Under the pieces are notes generated by a model that did not search any database, was not told where the DNA came from, and saw nothing but the letters and a program-made list of their open reading frames with translations. This document shows positions 8,330-16,130 of a stretch of 29,915 bases of DNA, one piece after another. The stretch lies in contig JAEYOX010000091.1 in NCBI GenBank assembly GCA_023411265.1, forward strand, positions 1 to 29,915, in the 5' to 3' direction. This stretch comes from Bacteroidota bacterium (GTDB lineage Bacteria; Bacteroidota; Bacteroidia; Flavobacteriales; Weeksellaceae). Numbering within the stretch: position 1 is the stretch's first letter; each line of letters opens with the position of its first letter. The translations under genes and the position numbers were made by a program.

Positions 8330-9457
8330 ATGAAGTTTATCGTTTCGAGTGGAGAGCTGCAGAAAGCGCTGCAAACGGTGAGTGGAGTGATCGCAAGTTC
8401 ACAGTCCCGCCCAATCTTAGAAAACTATCTTTTCGCATTAGATGGAAATAACCTTAACATAACCGCTTCAGACGGAGAAACTACATTAGTAACATCCGTG
8501 GAGGTAAAAAGCGATGAAGCCGGAAAGTTCGCCGTTCCTGCAAAAATTTTTCAGGATTTTGTGAAAACGTACGGAGAGCAGCCACTCACGCTTTCCATAA
8601 AGGATAATGAAGAAGGAACCGGAAGTGTTCTCGAAATTCTGGATGAAAAAGATAATTTTGCCGTCGCATTAGATAACGCTGAAGATTACCCAGAGTTTCC
8701 CGAATTTGATGCGTCTCAAAGTGTAACCATTTCCGCCGGAATACTGTCCGAGGCACTTAACAATACTTTGTTTGCAACCAGCAACGATTCTCTCCGCCCT
8801 GTAATGACAGGCGTTTTATTCCAGTTTGGAGAAGAAGGAAGCCATTTTGTGTCTACCGATTCCCACCGATTGGTGGTGTATAAAAGAACGGATCTAGTAG
8901 CCGAACCCATGGAATTTATCATGCCTAAAAAACCTCTCAGTATTTTTAAAAATATTCTGAGCAATTCAGATGAAGATGTGGAGATCGAATTCAATGAAAA
9001 TATGGCTAAATTCACTTTCGGAAATAACATCTGGATTTGTAGGCTGATCGACGGGAAATATCCGAACTACTCGGCGGTAATTCCGAAGGAAAATCCCAAT
9101 ATTCTGACCATAAACAGAAATCTTCTGCTGAATGCCATCAGAAGAGCTTCCATCATGTCGAATAAATCAACTAATCAGGTTCGTTTTAAGCTTTCGGGGA
9201 ATATACTTCACCTTCATGCCGAAGATACTGAATACGCCAACAAGGCAGATATGCAGGTTCCTTGTGATTATAACGGAGAAGACATCAATATTGGTTTCAG
9301 TTCCAAATTTCTTACGGAAATGCTGTCCGTGCTTTCTTCTGAAGATATTACACTTAAAATGTCCCAGCCAAATCGTCCGGGAATTGTAGAACCTGTGGAT
9401 GGCCTGGAAGAAAATGAACATTTACTAATGCTTTCGATGCCGGTAATTGGAATGTAA
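8330..9457 (+). CDS. dnaN: DNA polymerase III subunit beta (sliding clamp)
   Basis: Ring-shaped processivity clamp of the replicative polymerase, also a docking platform for repair polymerases and mismatch repair. The 375-residue length is typical. Hallmarks include the start MKFIVSSGELQKALQ, SRPILENYLFAL, NDSLRPVMTGVLF, STDSHRLV, DGKYPNYSAVIP, RPGIVEP, and the C-terminal LLMLSMPV that forms part of the clamp-binding pocket. As is common in Bacteroidota, it is not next to dnaA. It ends in a strong terminator. Confidence 0.97.
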   Translation: MKFIVSSGELQKALQTVSGVIASSQSRPILENYLFALDGNNLNITASDGETTLVTSVEVKSDEAGKFAVPAKIFQDFVKTYGEQPLTLSIKDNEEGTGSVLEILDEKDNFAVALDNAEDYPEFPEFDASQSVTISAGILSEALNNTLFATSNDSLRPVMTGVLFQFGEEGSHFVSTDSHRLVVYKRTDLVAEPMEFIMPKKPLSIFKNILSNSDEDVEIEFNENMAKFTFGNNIWICRLIDGKYPNYSAVIPKENPNILTINRNLLLNAIRRASIMSNKSTNQVRFKLSGNILHLHAEDTEYANKADMQVPCDYNGEDINIGFSSKFLTEMLSVLSSEDITLKMSQPNRPGIVEPVDGLEENEHLLMLSMPVIGM

Positions 9458-9478
9458 ATTTTAAATAAAATAACACCT

Positions 9479-9506
9479 AAGGCCCGAAATTCAGGGCCTT
9501 TTTTTA
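9479..9506 (+). terminator. Intrinsic terminator of dnaN
   Basis: A 7-bp stem (AAGGCCC 9479-9485 with GGGCCTT 9494-9500) with an 8-nt loop is followed by a T-run (to 9505). It ends 5 bp before the next start codon. Confidence 0.85.
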
Positions 9507-9510
9507 TCAA

Positions 9511-9975
9511 ATGAAGTTTGTTCCGCAACAGATTCGTCGGGATTTTGAAAAAAACCGAAATAAAAGTTCCAATCCGGAAGTTTATTATAGAATTCTCAGG
9601 TCTGACTTTGAGGAATACGGAGGTTTTTGCGAACTGTATGTTGAGGCCGAAAACGGAACCATCGAAACAGAACAGGTAGTGCTCCTGAACGATTTTATGG
9701 ATAAATTCAAAAGTTTTATTCCCGAAATTCTCCAGTTTATCAATCTTAATTTAAAACCTTTTGAGAAACTCATCCAACCTGTTATTGACAAAGCGGTTTT
9801 CACCATTGATGTGATTGATATTCCGAAGAATAGGAGCGGCTACGATGTAGTGATGATCTGCGGGAAAACCTATCGTCTTCTTTTTTGGAAAAGAGAAATT
9901 GCGATCAGGGTAGAGTTTCAGAACGGAAGAATTCAATCTATGAAAAGAACTGACAATCCTGCTCTGGAAAATTAG
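9511..9975 (+). CDS. Hypothetical protein, 154 residues
   Basis: I do not recognise a family. The predicted protein is soluble, with no signal peptide or membrane segment, a basic N-terminus (MKFVPQQIRRDFEKNRNK) and a mixed charged/hydrophobic pattern that suggests an alpha/beta fold. The reading frame is closed by a TAA at 9478, and no other ATG precedes 9511. The start codon comes 5 bp after the U-tract of the dnaN terminator, leaving no room for a promoter after the hairpin. Expression must rely on read-through or on a promoter before the hairpin, such as the imperfect TAAATTTT at 9455-9462. The dnaJ-like gene follows 53 bp later with its own -7 box. Confidence 0.7.
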   Translation: MKFVPQQIRRDFEKNRNKSSNPEVYYRILRSDFEEYGGFCELYVEAENGTIETEQVVLLNDFMDKFKSFIPEILQFINLNLKPFEKLIQPVIDKAVFTIDVIDIPKNRSGYDVVMICGKTYRLLFWKREIAIRVEFQNGRIQSMKRTDNPALEN

Positions 9976-10004
9976 TAATGATAAAAGATTTCTAAGAAAA
10001 TATT

Positions 10005-10012
10005 TACTTTTG
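10005..10012 (+). promoter_or_regulatory. -7 promoter element of the J-domain gene
   Basis: TACTTTTG is an exact TAnnTTTG match 16 bp before the TTG start at 10029. No clear -33 element was found. Confidence 0.45.
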
Positions 10013-10028
10013 TACTTTACTATTTATT

Positions 10029-10673
10029 TTGAAAGACTATTATTATTTTCTGGGAATTAAAGATGATGCTTCGGAAGAAGAGATCAAGAAAGCCTACCGC
10101 AAGCTTTCACTGAAATACCATCCCGACAAAAATGAAAATGATGAGTTTTTTGCAGAACGTTTTCGGGAAACACAGGAAGCGTATGAAATGCTGAGCGACA
10201 AAGAACGCAGAAAAACCTATAACCAGCAGTTTCAGTCGGATCGGCGAAGTTTCAGAACTAATTTTCCACCTTCTATAAAATCTTTTACTTCAACCAAAAT
10301 GCAGGCTGTAAAGGGCGATGAAATCACTATAAAATGGAATACGGTGCATGCTGATGTCGTAAAAGTTTTGCCTTTCGGTTTGGAGAGAGCTTTCGGTGAA
10401 CGGACTTTCAAAATTACCGAATTTAAAGACGGAAAATTTGTAATGATTTTGCATGCTACCAATTCTTTAACGAGACAAACAGCCGTGCAGGGCATCACGA
10501 TTACTGAGGTTTTTGAGAATGACAGAGAGAAATTCAGACAGAATGTGGAAGAACTCTTCAAGCCGGAAAATGAAACGAAAGAAAATAAAAATTACACCCG
10601 AATATCCAAGATTATTCTGGCGATAATAGCTTTAGCATTGGCTATGTTCATCCTTTTGCAGCAGGTGCGATAA
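10029..10673 (+). CDS. Membrane-anchored J-domain protein (DnaJ family)
   Basis: A J-domain co-chaperone of 214 residues that should stimulate an Hsp70. The J domain spans about residues 3-66 and contains the invariant HPD at 31-33 in KYHPDKN. The middle (about 85-162) is rich in predicted beta strands (KGDEITIKWNTVHADVVKVL) and unlike the Zn-finger and substrate domains of classical DnaJ. A single hydrophobic helix at about 194-210 sits four residues from the C-terminus, so the protein looks tail-anchored with the J domain in the cytoplasm. The start is TTG: helix I of the J domain (KDYYYFLGI) begins at residue 2, and no in-frame ATG lies upstream. The client is unknown. Confidence 0.85.
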   Translation: MKDYYYFLGIKDDASEEEIKKAYRKLSLKYHPDKNENDEFFAERFRETQEAYEMLSDKERRKTYNQQFQSDRRSFRTNFPPSIKSFTSTKMQAVKGDEITIKWNTVHADVVKVLPFGLERAFGERTFKITEFKDGKFVMILHATNSLTRQTAVQGITITEVFENDREKFRQNVEELFKPENETKENKNYTRISKIILAIIALALAMFILLQQVR

Positions 10674-10826
10674 TCAGGAAATTTTCAGCCGGCCAGGGCA
10701 TTTTTTACACCGTTTTCCTTTTTTGAATTTCTTGCAGCATTTCTTTTTGCTACACATAAGTTCTTCAGTATTTCCGAAAACCGGAGCAAGAGGAGCGATC
10801 CGGAAAGGGATGATATTGGCATTCAT
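10674..10826 (-). CDS. Small Cys/Lys-rich protein, 50 residues
   Basis: A short open frame that length filters would miss. It begins MNANIIPFRIAPLAPVFGNT and ends in a highly basic Cys-rich tail with cysteines at residues 25, 30, 31, 40 and 43 (MCSKKKCCKKFKKGKRCKKC). The start has a well-formed Bacteroidota promoter directly upstream, and codon use looks coding. The Cys spacing could bind a metal, and the Lys/Arg could bind nucleic acid, but no family is recognised. Its stop codon directly abuts the stop of the convergent J-domain gene, with no bases between. Confidence 0.72.
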   Translation of the reverse strand: MNANIIPFRIAPLAPVFGNTEELMCSKKKCCKKFKKGKRCKKCPGRLKIS

Positions 10827-10830
10827 GTCG

Positions 10831-10862
10831 CAAATATAAAAGTTATTTAGAATAAATCAAAA
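10831..10862 (-). promoter_or_regulatory. Promoter of the small Cys/Lys-rich gene
   Basis: On the minus strand, TTTTG (10858-10862) is followed after 19 bp by TATATTTG (10831-10838), an exact -33/-7 pair. Only 4 bp separate the -7 box from the ATG, implying a leaderless or nearly leaderless mRNA. Confidence 0.62.
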
Positions 10863-10898
10863 TAATTTTATCACAACAAATCATGATGAAAATCACGG

Positions 10899-10929
10899 TT
10901 GCCTGAAAGGTTTAAAAGCCGTATTTTTA
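10899..10929 (+). promoter_or_regulatory. Possible gcvP promoter
   Basis: TTG (10899-10901), then 20 bp, then TATTTTTA (10922-10929, 7 of 8 to TAnnTTTG). It would give a leader of about 30 nt before the ATG at 10965. Confidence 0.3.
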
Positions 10930-10964
10930 CGAATCTTTATTTTTCAACAATACCCTATAAAAAT

Positions 10965-13820
10965 ATGAATACACACCAGTTTGTCAACCGTCACATTTCC
11001 ATGAATGAGGAGGATAAAAAAGCAATGCTGGAAAGAATCGGTGTTTCCGACATGGAAGAACTGATTCGCCAGACGATTCCCACATCTATTTTATCTAAAG
11101 AGGATCTGAACATTTCAGAAGCACTTTCAGAATACGAAATGATTCGCCATTCCAGTGACCTTTCTAAAAAAAATCAGGACTTTACCAATTATATCGGATT
11201 CGGATACCACCACACTCTGTTGCCGGCTGCCATCAAAAGAAATATTCTGGAAAATCCTTCATGGTACACTGCGTACACGCCGTACCAGGCCGAAATTGCT
11301 CAGGGAAGGCTGGAAGCGCTTCTAAATTTTCAAACCGTTGTGGCCAATCTTACTGGTTTTCCTATTGCCAATGCTTCGCTTCTGGATGAAAGTACTGCAG
11401 CTGCAGAAGCCATGAATATGTTCTTTTCCAGCCGAACTAAGGAGCAAAGAAAATCTGCAACCAAATTTTTTGTTTCAGATCTTGTACTTCCTCAAACGCT
11501 CGCTGTACTGAGTACCAAAGCAGAAGGTTTAGGAATTGAAATCATTATCGGCGACCATGAAGATCACTCTTTCGATGACAATTATTTTGGTGTGTTGCTT
11601 CAATATCCTGGCAAAAACGGAGCAGTAATTGATTATACGGATGATATCCAACGATATAAGGAATTACAGTTGCAGGTGGCGGTAGCCTGTGATCCAATGG
11701 CTTTGGTGAAGTTAAAATCTCCGGCTGAAATGGGTGCTGATTGTGCCATAGGAACTACGCAAAGATTCGGAATTCCTATGGGATACGGCGGTCCTCACGC
11801 AGCCTTTTTTTCCTGTAAAGAGGATTATAAACGCGATATTCCCGGAAGAATTATTGGGGTTTCCCAGGATAAATACGGCAAAAGAGCTCTTCGTATGGCT
11901 TTGCAAACGAGAGAACAGCACATCAAAAGGGAAAAAGCAACTTCTAATATTTGTACTGCACAAGTATTATTAGCGGTAATGGCCGGCATGTATTGTGTGT
12001 ATCACGGCCCAAAAGGTTTAAATTTTATTGCAGATCAGATTCATTTTAAAACCAATGCGCTGGCAAGTGCACTGAAAGCTCTGGGATATGACGTAGTAGA
12101 TGAACCGACCTTTGATACGGTAAAAATCCTCATTCCCGAAACTGAAAAAGGTAATCTGATGAGGCTGATGAGAGACCGCAATATCAACTTGAATTGCTTT
12201 TCAGAAGATATTGTAAGTGTCGCTCTAAATGAAAGTACAACACTTGAAAAACTGAATATTCTGGTGGAAATTTTTGCCAATTTTAAACAGAAACAGGCGT
12301 TTAAACTGGCTTTAAAAGAAGAATATTCCCTTCCTGAAAACTTACTAAGAAAAGATGAAATTCTGACAGAGGAAGTATTTAATAAATACCACACCGAAAC
12401 GGAACTCATGCGCTATATCAAGCGTTTGGAAAGAAAGGATCTTTCTCTTACACATTCCATGATTTCGCTGGGATCCTGCACCATGAAACTAAATGCCGCT
12501 ACGCAAATGCTTCCGATTTCCTGGGGTGCCTGGGGAAATATCCATCCTTTTGTTCCTGTAGAGCAGGCTGCAGGTTATCAGGAAATGATCCGAGAACTGG
12601 AAAAAGATCTTGCTGAAATTACTGGTTTTGCCGGAACATCGCTTCAGCCAAATTCCGGAGCTCAGGGAGAATATGCAGGTTTGATGGTGATCAGGGAATA
12701 CCATAAATCTAATGGAGAAGGCCATCGAAATATTGTTCTCATTCCACAGTCTGCACACGGGACCAATCCTGCTTCTGCAGTGTTGGCCGGAATGAAAGTA
12801 GTGGTTTGTAAAAATCTTGACAACGGAGAAATAGACGCTGCTGACTGGAAAGCAAAAGCTGAACAGCATAAAGAAAATCTGGCTGCTGCCATGATCACCT
12901 ATCCTTCCACATTTGGCTTTTTTGATGCCAACATCAAGGAGATTATTCAGATTGTTCATGACAATGGCGGACAGGTTTATATGGACGGAGCCAACATGAA
13001 TGCGCAGGTTGGATTTACAAGTCCAGGCTTCATTGGTGCAGATGTTTGTCACCTGAATCTTCACAAAACTTTCGCGATTCCTCATGGTGGAGGAGGTCCC
13101 GGAGTTGGTCCTATTTGCGTAGCTTCGCATCTAGTGAAATTTTTACCGAGCAATCCTAATATTAAAATTGGAAGCAAAGAGGCTATTGAAGCGATTTCTT
13201 CCGCACCATACGGTTCCGCTCTGGTATTGAACATTTCTTATTCATACATCAAAATGCTGGGAGCTTCCGGATTGAAGAAAGCGACAGAGCACGCCATTAT
13301 GAATGCCAACTATCTGAAAGAACTTCTTGCCGAACATTTCCCTATTCTTTATTCCAACGAAAACGGCAGGGTAGCCCACGAATGTATTGTAGATTTCAGA
13401 CAGTTTAAACCTCTCGGGATTGAAGTGGCTGATGTTGCAAAACGTCTTATAGATTACGGCTTCCACGCACCTACCGTGTCTTTCCCGGTTGCCGGAACCC
13501 TCATGATTGAACCAACGGAAAGTGAAAGCAAAGAAGAAATTGACCGTTTTGCCGAAGCGCTAATCAATATAAAAAGAGAGATTGAAGAAATTGAAAACGG
13601 ACAGGCAGATCAAGCCAATAATGTTCTGAAAAATGCACCGCATACCGAACAGGTTGTGATTTCTGACAGTTGGGACAAACCTTACAGTCGGGAAAAAGCG
13701 GCATATCCATTGGATTGGGTTCGGGAGCATAAATTCTTTGCATCCGTTTCCCGTGTGGATGAAGCCTATGGCGACCGGAATTTGGTGTGTACTTGTGAAC
13801 CTATTGAAGCGTATATGTAA
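10965..13820 (+). CDS. gcvP: Glycine dehydrogenase (decarboxylating), P protein of glycine cleavage
   Basis: PLP enzyme that decarboxylates glycine and passes the aminomethyl group to lipoylated GcvH. The 951-residue product is the single-chain form with both P1 and P2 halves. The cofactor lysine is K701 in HLNLHKTFAIPHGGGGPGVG. Other marks are SLGSCTMKLNAA, PNSGAQGEYAGLMVI, PQSAHGTNPASA and the N-terminal YTPYQAEIAQGRLEAL. The ATG at 10965 gives MNTHQFVNRHIS, a normal family start; the in-frame TTG at 10899 would add 22 unrelated residues. gcvT and gcvH are not adjacent. Confidence 0.96.
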   Translation: MNTHQFVNRHISMNEEDKKAMLERIGVSDMEELIRQTIPTSILSKEDLNISEALSEYEMIRHSSDLSKKNQDFTNYIGFGYHHTLLPAAIKRNILENPSWYTAYTPYQAEIAQGRLEALLNFQTVVANLTGFPIANASLLDESTAAAEAMNMFFSSRTKEQRKSATKFFVSDLVLPQTLAVLSTKAEGLGIEIIIGDHEDHSFDDNYFGVLLQYPGKNGAVIDYTDDIQRYKELQLQVAVACDPMALVKLKSPAEMGADCAIGTTQRFGIPMGYGGPHAAFFSCKEDYKRDIPGRIIGVSQDKYGKRALRMALQTREQHIKREKATSNICTAQVLLAVMAGMYCVYHGPKGLNFIADQIHFKTNALASALKALGYDVVDEPTFDTVKILIPETEKGNLMRLMRDRNINLNCFSEDIVSVALNESTTLEKLNILVEIFANFKQKQAFKLALKEEYSLPENLLRKDEILTEEVFNKYHTETELMRYIKRLERKDLSLTHSMISLGSCTMKLNAATQMLPISWGAWGNIHPFVPVEQAAGYQEMIRELEKDLAEITGFAGTSLQPNSGAQGEYAGLMVIREYHKSNGEGHRNIVLIPQSAHGTNPASAVLAGMKVVVCKNLDNGEIDAADWKAKAEQHKENLAAAMITYPSTFGFFDANIKEIIQIVHDNGGQVYMDGANMNAQVGFTSPGFIGADVCHLNLHKTFAIPHGGGGPGVGPICVASHLVKFLPSNPNIKIGSKEAIEAISSAPYGSALVLNISYSYIKMLGASGLKKATEHAIMNANYLKELLAEHFPILYSNENGRVAHECIVDFRQFKPLGIEVADVAKRLIDYGFHAPTVSFPVAGTLMIEPTESESKEEIDRFAEALINIKREIEEIENGQADQANNVLKNAPHTEQVVISDSWDKPYSREKAAYPLDWVREHKFFASVSRVDEAYGDRNLVCTCEPIEAYM

Positions 13821-13839
13821 TTTAAGAATAATAAATCTA

Positions 13840-13878
13840 AAAGGTTGATTCGCTCTTCGGATCAACCTTTATTTTTTA
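13840..13878. terminator. Bidirectional terminator, gcvP / Nei-like gene
   Basis: A 10-bp stem (AAAGGTTGAT 13840-13849 with ATCAACCTTT 13861-13870) is followed by a T-rich tract on the plus strand. On the minus strand the stem contains the last codons and the TGA of the Nei-like gene and is followed by TTAGATTTATT. Confidence 0.8.
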
Positions 13879-14611
13879 TATACAGTTTCTGATCTTTTTC
13901 ACAAAAAAATGATCTTCTCTGGCTTTTGCCACAATATTTTTTGATGAGCTTCTCGCTACATCTTGGACAGATTTTCTTCGTATGAGCTAGCCAATGTTTT
14001 TTCAGTACGAAATCCCGTTTCCATTTCAGAAAATCAAAGCTATAGTGCCGGGCCTCTGTTATAAGTTCTGTGAGTTTTCTTGAAGATAAAGCACCAATTT
14101 GGCTTTCAGGATGAACTTGGATTCTGAATAATACTTCATTTTTAATAATGTTACCCACACCGGAGAAAATATTCTGATCCAAAAGGGCATCGCAAACCAT
14201 CATTTCCGGGTATAATTTCAGTTTTTTTCTGGCCTTTGCAGAACTCCACTCCTCACTCATAACATCTGCACTCCACTCGATTTCTTTTAAACTATTGGTT
14301 GCTATTAATTTTACCGAACAGGTATAAAAATACAAATCACCATTTCCAAATCGGAGGTGTAAACGCAAACTCTTATCGGGTTTGGTCTGTTCATCAATAC
14401 TGAATGAGCCAAACATCAGTAAGTGAATCCGAACAGTCTTATTTCCAAAAATCAGAAAAGATTGTTTGCCCCAGGTTCTGTATTCCTCGAAAACTTTTCC
14501 TGCGAAATATTCCATTTCGATTTTTGCATTTCCGTTCGCAGAAATCACGGTTTGTCCGACAAACCGTTCGCATTGTTCTTTCATGAGTACTATGGTAGGA
14601 CCCTCAGGCAT
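13862..14611 (-). CDS. Nei/Fpg-type DNA glycosylase-AP lyase
   Basis: Base-excision repair enzyme of the Fpg/Nei family, 249 residues. The N-terminal MPEGPT carries catalytic P2 and E3; PEGP is the endonuclease VIII form rather than PELP of Fpg. The conserved beta-hairpin lysine is K49 in TWGKQSF, and the helix-two-turn-helix motif is GVGNIIKNE (151-159). The C-terminal zinc finger is C215-x2-C218-x18-C237-x2-D240, so an aspartate replaces the usual fourth cysteine; the arginine pair 232-233 in SQRRSFFC is kept. An additional C227 lies inside the finger. Damage specificity cannot be read from sequence. Its stop lies inside the terminator shared with gcvP. Confidence 0.85.
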   Translation of the reverse strand: MPEGPTIVLMKEQCERFVGQTVISANGNAKIEMEYFAGKVFEEYRTWGKQSFLIFGNKTVRIHLLMFGSFSIDEQTKPDKSLRLHLRFGNGDLYFYTCSVKLIATNSLKEIEWSADVMSEEWSSAKARKKLKLYPEMMVCDALLDQNIFSGVGNIIKNEVLFRIQVHPESQIGALSSRKLTELITEARHYSFDFLKWKRDFVLKKHWLAHTKKICPRCSEKLIKKYCGKSQRRSFFCEKDQKLYIKNKG

Positions 14612-14634
14612 TTATCTTTTTCAAAAAACAATAT

Positions 14635-14642
14635 CAAATTTA
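14635..14642 (-). promoter_or_regulatory. -7 promoter element of the Nei-like gene
   Basis: The minus strand reads TAAATTTG, an exact match, 23 bp before the ATG at 14611. No -33 TTTG is seen at normal spacing. Confidence 0.45.
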
Positions 14643-14665
14643 CTTCCAAAAGAATGGAGAATACC

Positions 14666-14693
14666 TTGAACTGTTAAAATTTAGTTATTTTTG
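14666..14693 (+). promoter_or_regulatory. dgt promoter, adjacent to the start codon
   Basis: TTG (14666-14668), 17 bp, then TATTTTTG (14686-14693), an exact -7 box. Four bases separate it from the dgt ATG, predicting a leaderless or nearly leaderless transcript. Confidence 0.6.
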
Positions 14694-14697
14694 AGCT

Positions 14698-16053
14698 ATG
14701 ATTTTAAATCAAATTTATACCAGTCAGCGTTCGGGAAACCATGCGCCAACTCGTGCTCACAGAACGGATTTTCAGAGAGATTTTGACCGCATTATTTTTT
14801 CTTCTGCATTCCGCCGACTTCAGAATAAAACGCAGGTTTTTCCGTTGCCGGGAAGTGTTTTTGTTCACAACAGGCTTACGCATTCCTTGGAAGTTTCTTC
14901 GGTAGGCAGAAGCTTGGGGAGTGTTGCGGGAGAATTTATTGTTAACAAATATAAGAATGAGCTCACGGAAGATGCTTTCAATTTTTATCAGCACAATCTC
15001 AGCAACGTTATTGCCGCAGCATGTCTTTGTCATGATGTAGGAAATCCGGCTTTCGGGCATTCCGGAGAAGATGCCATCGCCAGCTATTTTGAACGGAATG
15101 CATCGGAATTAAAATCTTTATTTTGCGAAAAAGAATGGGCCGATTTAATAAATTTTGAAGGAAATGCCAATGCCATCAGAATCTTAACGCATCAGCAAAC
15201 CGGAAAAGATGTGGGTGGAGCACAGCTTACCTACACCACTTTGGCCAGTATTGCCAAATATCCATGCGAGGCTGTAGCCAAAAACAAAGGGATTTTGCAC
15301 CGAAAGAAATTTGGGTTTTTTCAGAACGAAAAAGAAACTTTTCTGAACATTGCGCGCGCAGTAAATATGAGTCCGGAAAGTGAAGATCCTGTTGTTTTCA
15401 GCCGGCATCCTTTCGTTTGGCTCGTGGAAGCAGCAGATGATATCTGTTACAATATCATCGATATAGAAGACGCTCACCGTCTGGGAATAATTTCCACGGA
15501 TGTAACACAGGACTTGTTTTTAGAACTGATTAAATCCGAACATCATGACACTCAAAAAGTGACCCAGAAACTTGGTGAAATCTCCAATTCCAACGAAAGA
15601 ATTTCTTACCTGAGGGCGAAAGTGATTAATGCACTCATCAACAAAGCCACAGAACTGTACCGGGAAAATTTTGAACAGATTCTGGAAGGTGATTTCAACA
15701 AAGCCTTATTGGAAATTTTCATGAATGAAAACCATGCTTTGAAAGAAATTGAACGATTTTCTATTGAGCATATCTATGGTCACAGATCTGTGGTAGAAAT
15801 AGAAAATGCGGGATATAACGTGATGTATGAACTTCTGGATCATTTCATTCCGCCAGTGATCAAGAATCCTTCCGAGAGAAAATCATACGACAGGAAGGCG
15901 CTGCAACTCCTTCCGCAACAATTTTGTTATGACGAAGGCACATTGTATCAAAAAACATTGGGAGTTATTGATTTTGTTTCCGGAATGACGGATAACTTTG
16001 CTACAGATCTTTACCGAAAAATAAAAGGAATAGAAATCGGAATGACTGTTTAA
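14698..16053 (+). CDS. dgt: Deoxyguanosinetriphosphate triphosphohydrolase (dGTPase)
   Basis: HD-domain enzyme that hydrolyses dNTPs, classically dGTP to deoxyguanosine and triphosphate, tuning nucleotide pools; homologues also limit phage replication. The 451-residue product shows the HD metal set: H62 in NRLTHSLEV, H112-D113 in CHDVGNPAFGHSGED, and the Asp pair 247-248 in EAADDICYNIID. The N-terminal AFRRLQNKTQVFPLP is a dGTPase signature. It is divergent from the DNA glycosylase gene with 86 bp between starts, which places two DNA-maintenance genes back to back. Confidence 0.93.
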   Translation: MILNQIYTSQRSGNHAPTRAHRTDFQRDFDRIIFSSAFRRLQNKTQVFPLPGSVFVHNRLTHSLEVSSVGRSLGSVAGEFIVNKYKNELTEDAFNFYQHNLSNVIAAACLCHDVGNPAFGHSGEDAIASYFERNASELKSLFCEKEWADLINFEGNANAIRILTHQQTGKDVGGAQLTYTTLASIAKYPCEAVAKNKGILHRKKFGFFQNEKETFLNIARAVNMSPESEDPVVFSRHPFVWLVEAADDICYNIIDIEDAHRLGIISTDVTQDLFLELIKSEHHDTQKVTQKLGEISNSNERISYLRAKVINALINKATELYRENFEQILEGDFNKALLEIFMNENHALKEIERFSIEHIYGHRSVVEIENAGYNVMYELLDHFIPPVIKNPSERKSYDRKALQLLPQQFCYDEGTLYQKTLGVIDFVSGMTDNFATDLYRKIKGIEIGMTV

Positions 16054-16130
16054 AAATTCAGTCGAAGACATTTTTTTTGTATCTTTCAATCCTCTAATAT
16101 TATTTATTTTTCAATTTTAAACATCAAAGT

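Noticed and set aside
12489..13130. Long 213-codon minus-strand frame inside gcvP.
   Set aside because: Antisense shadow of a clearly conserved gene; its sequence has no domain character.
16021..16075. Weak hairpin (GACTG...CAGTC) at the end of dgt, followed by a T-run.
   Set aside because: Only 5 bp of stem and 8 bases between stem and T-run; not convincing as a terminator.
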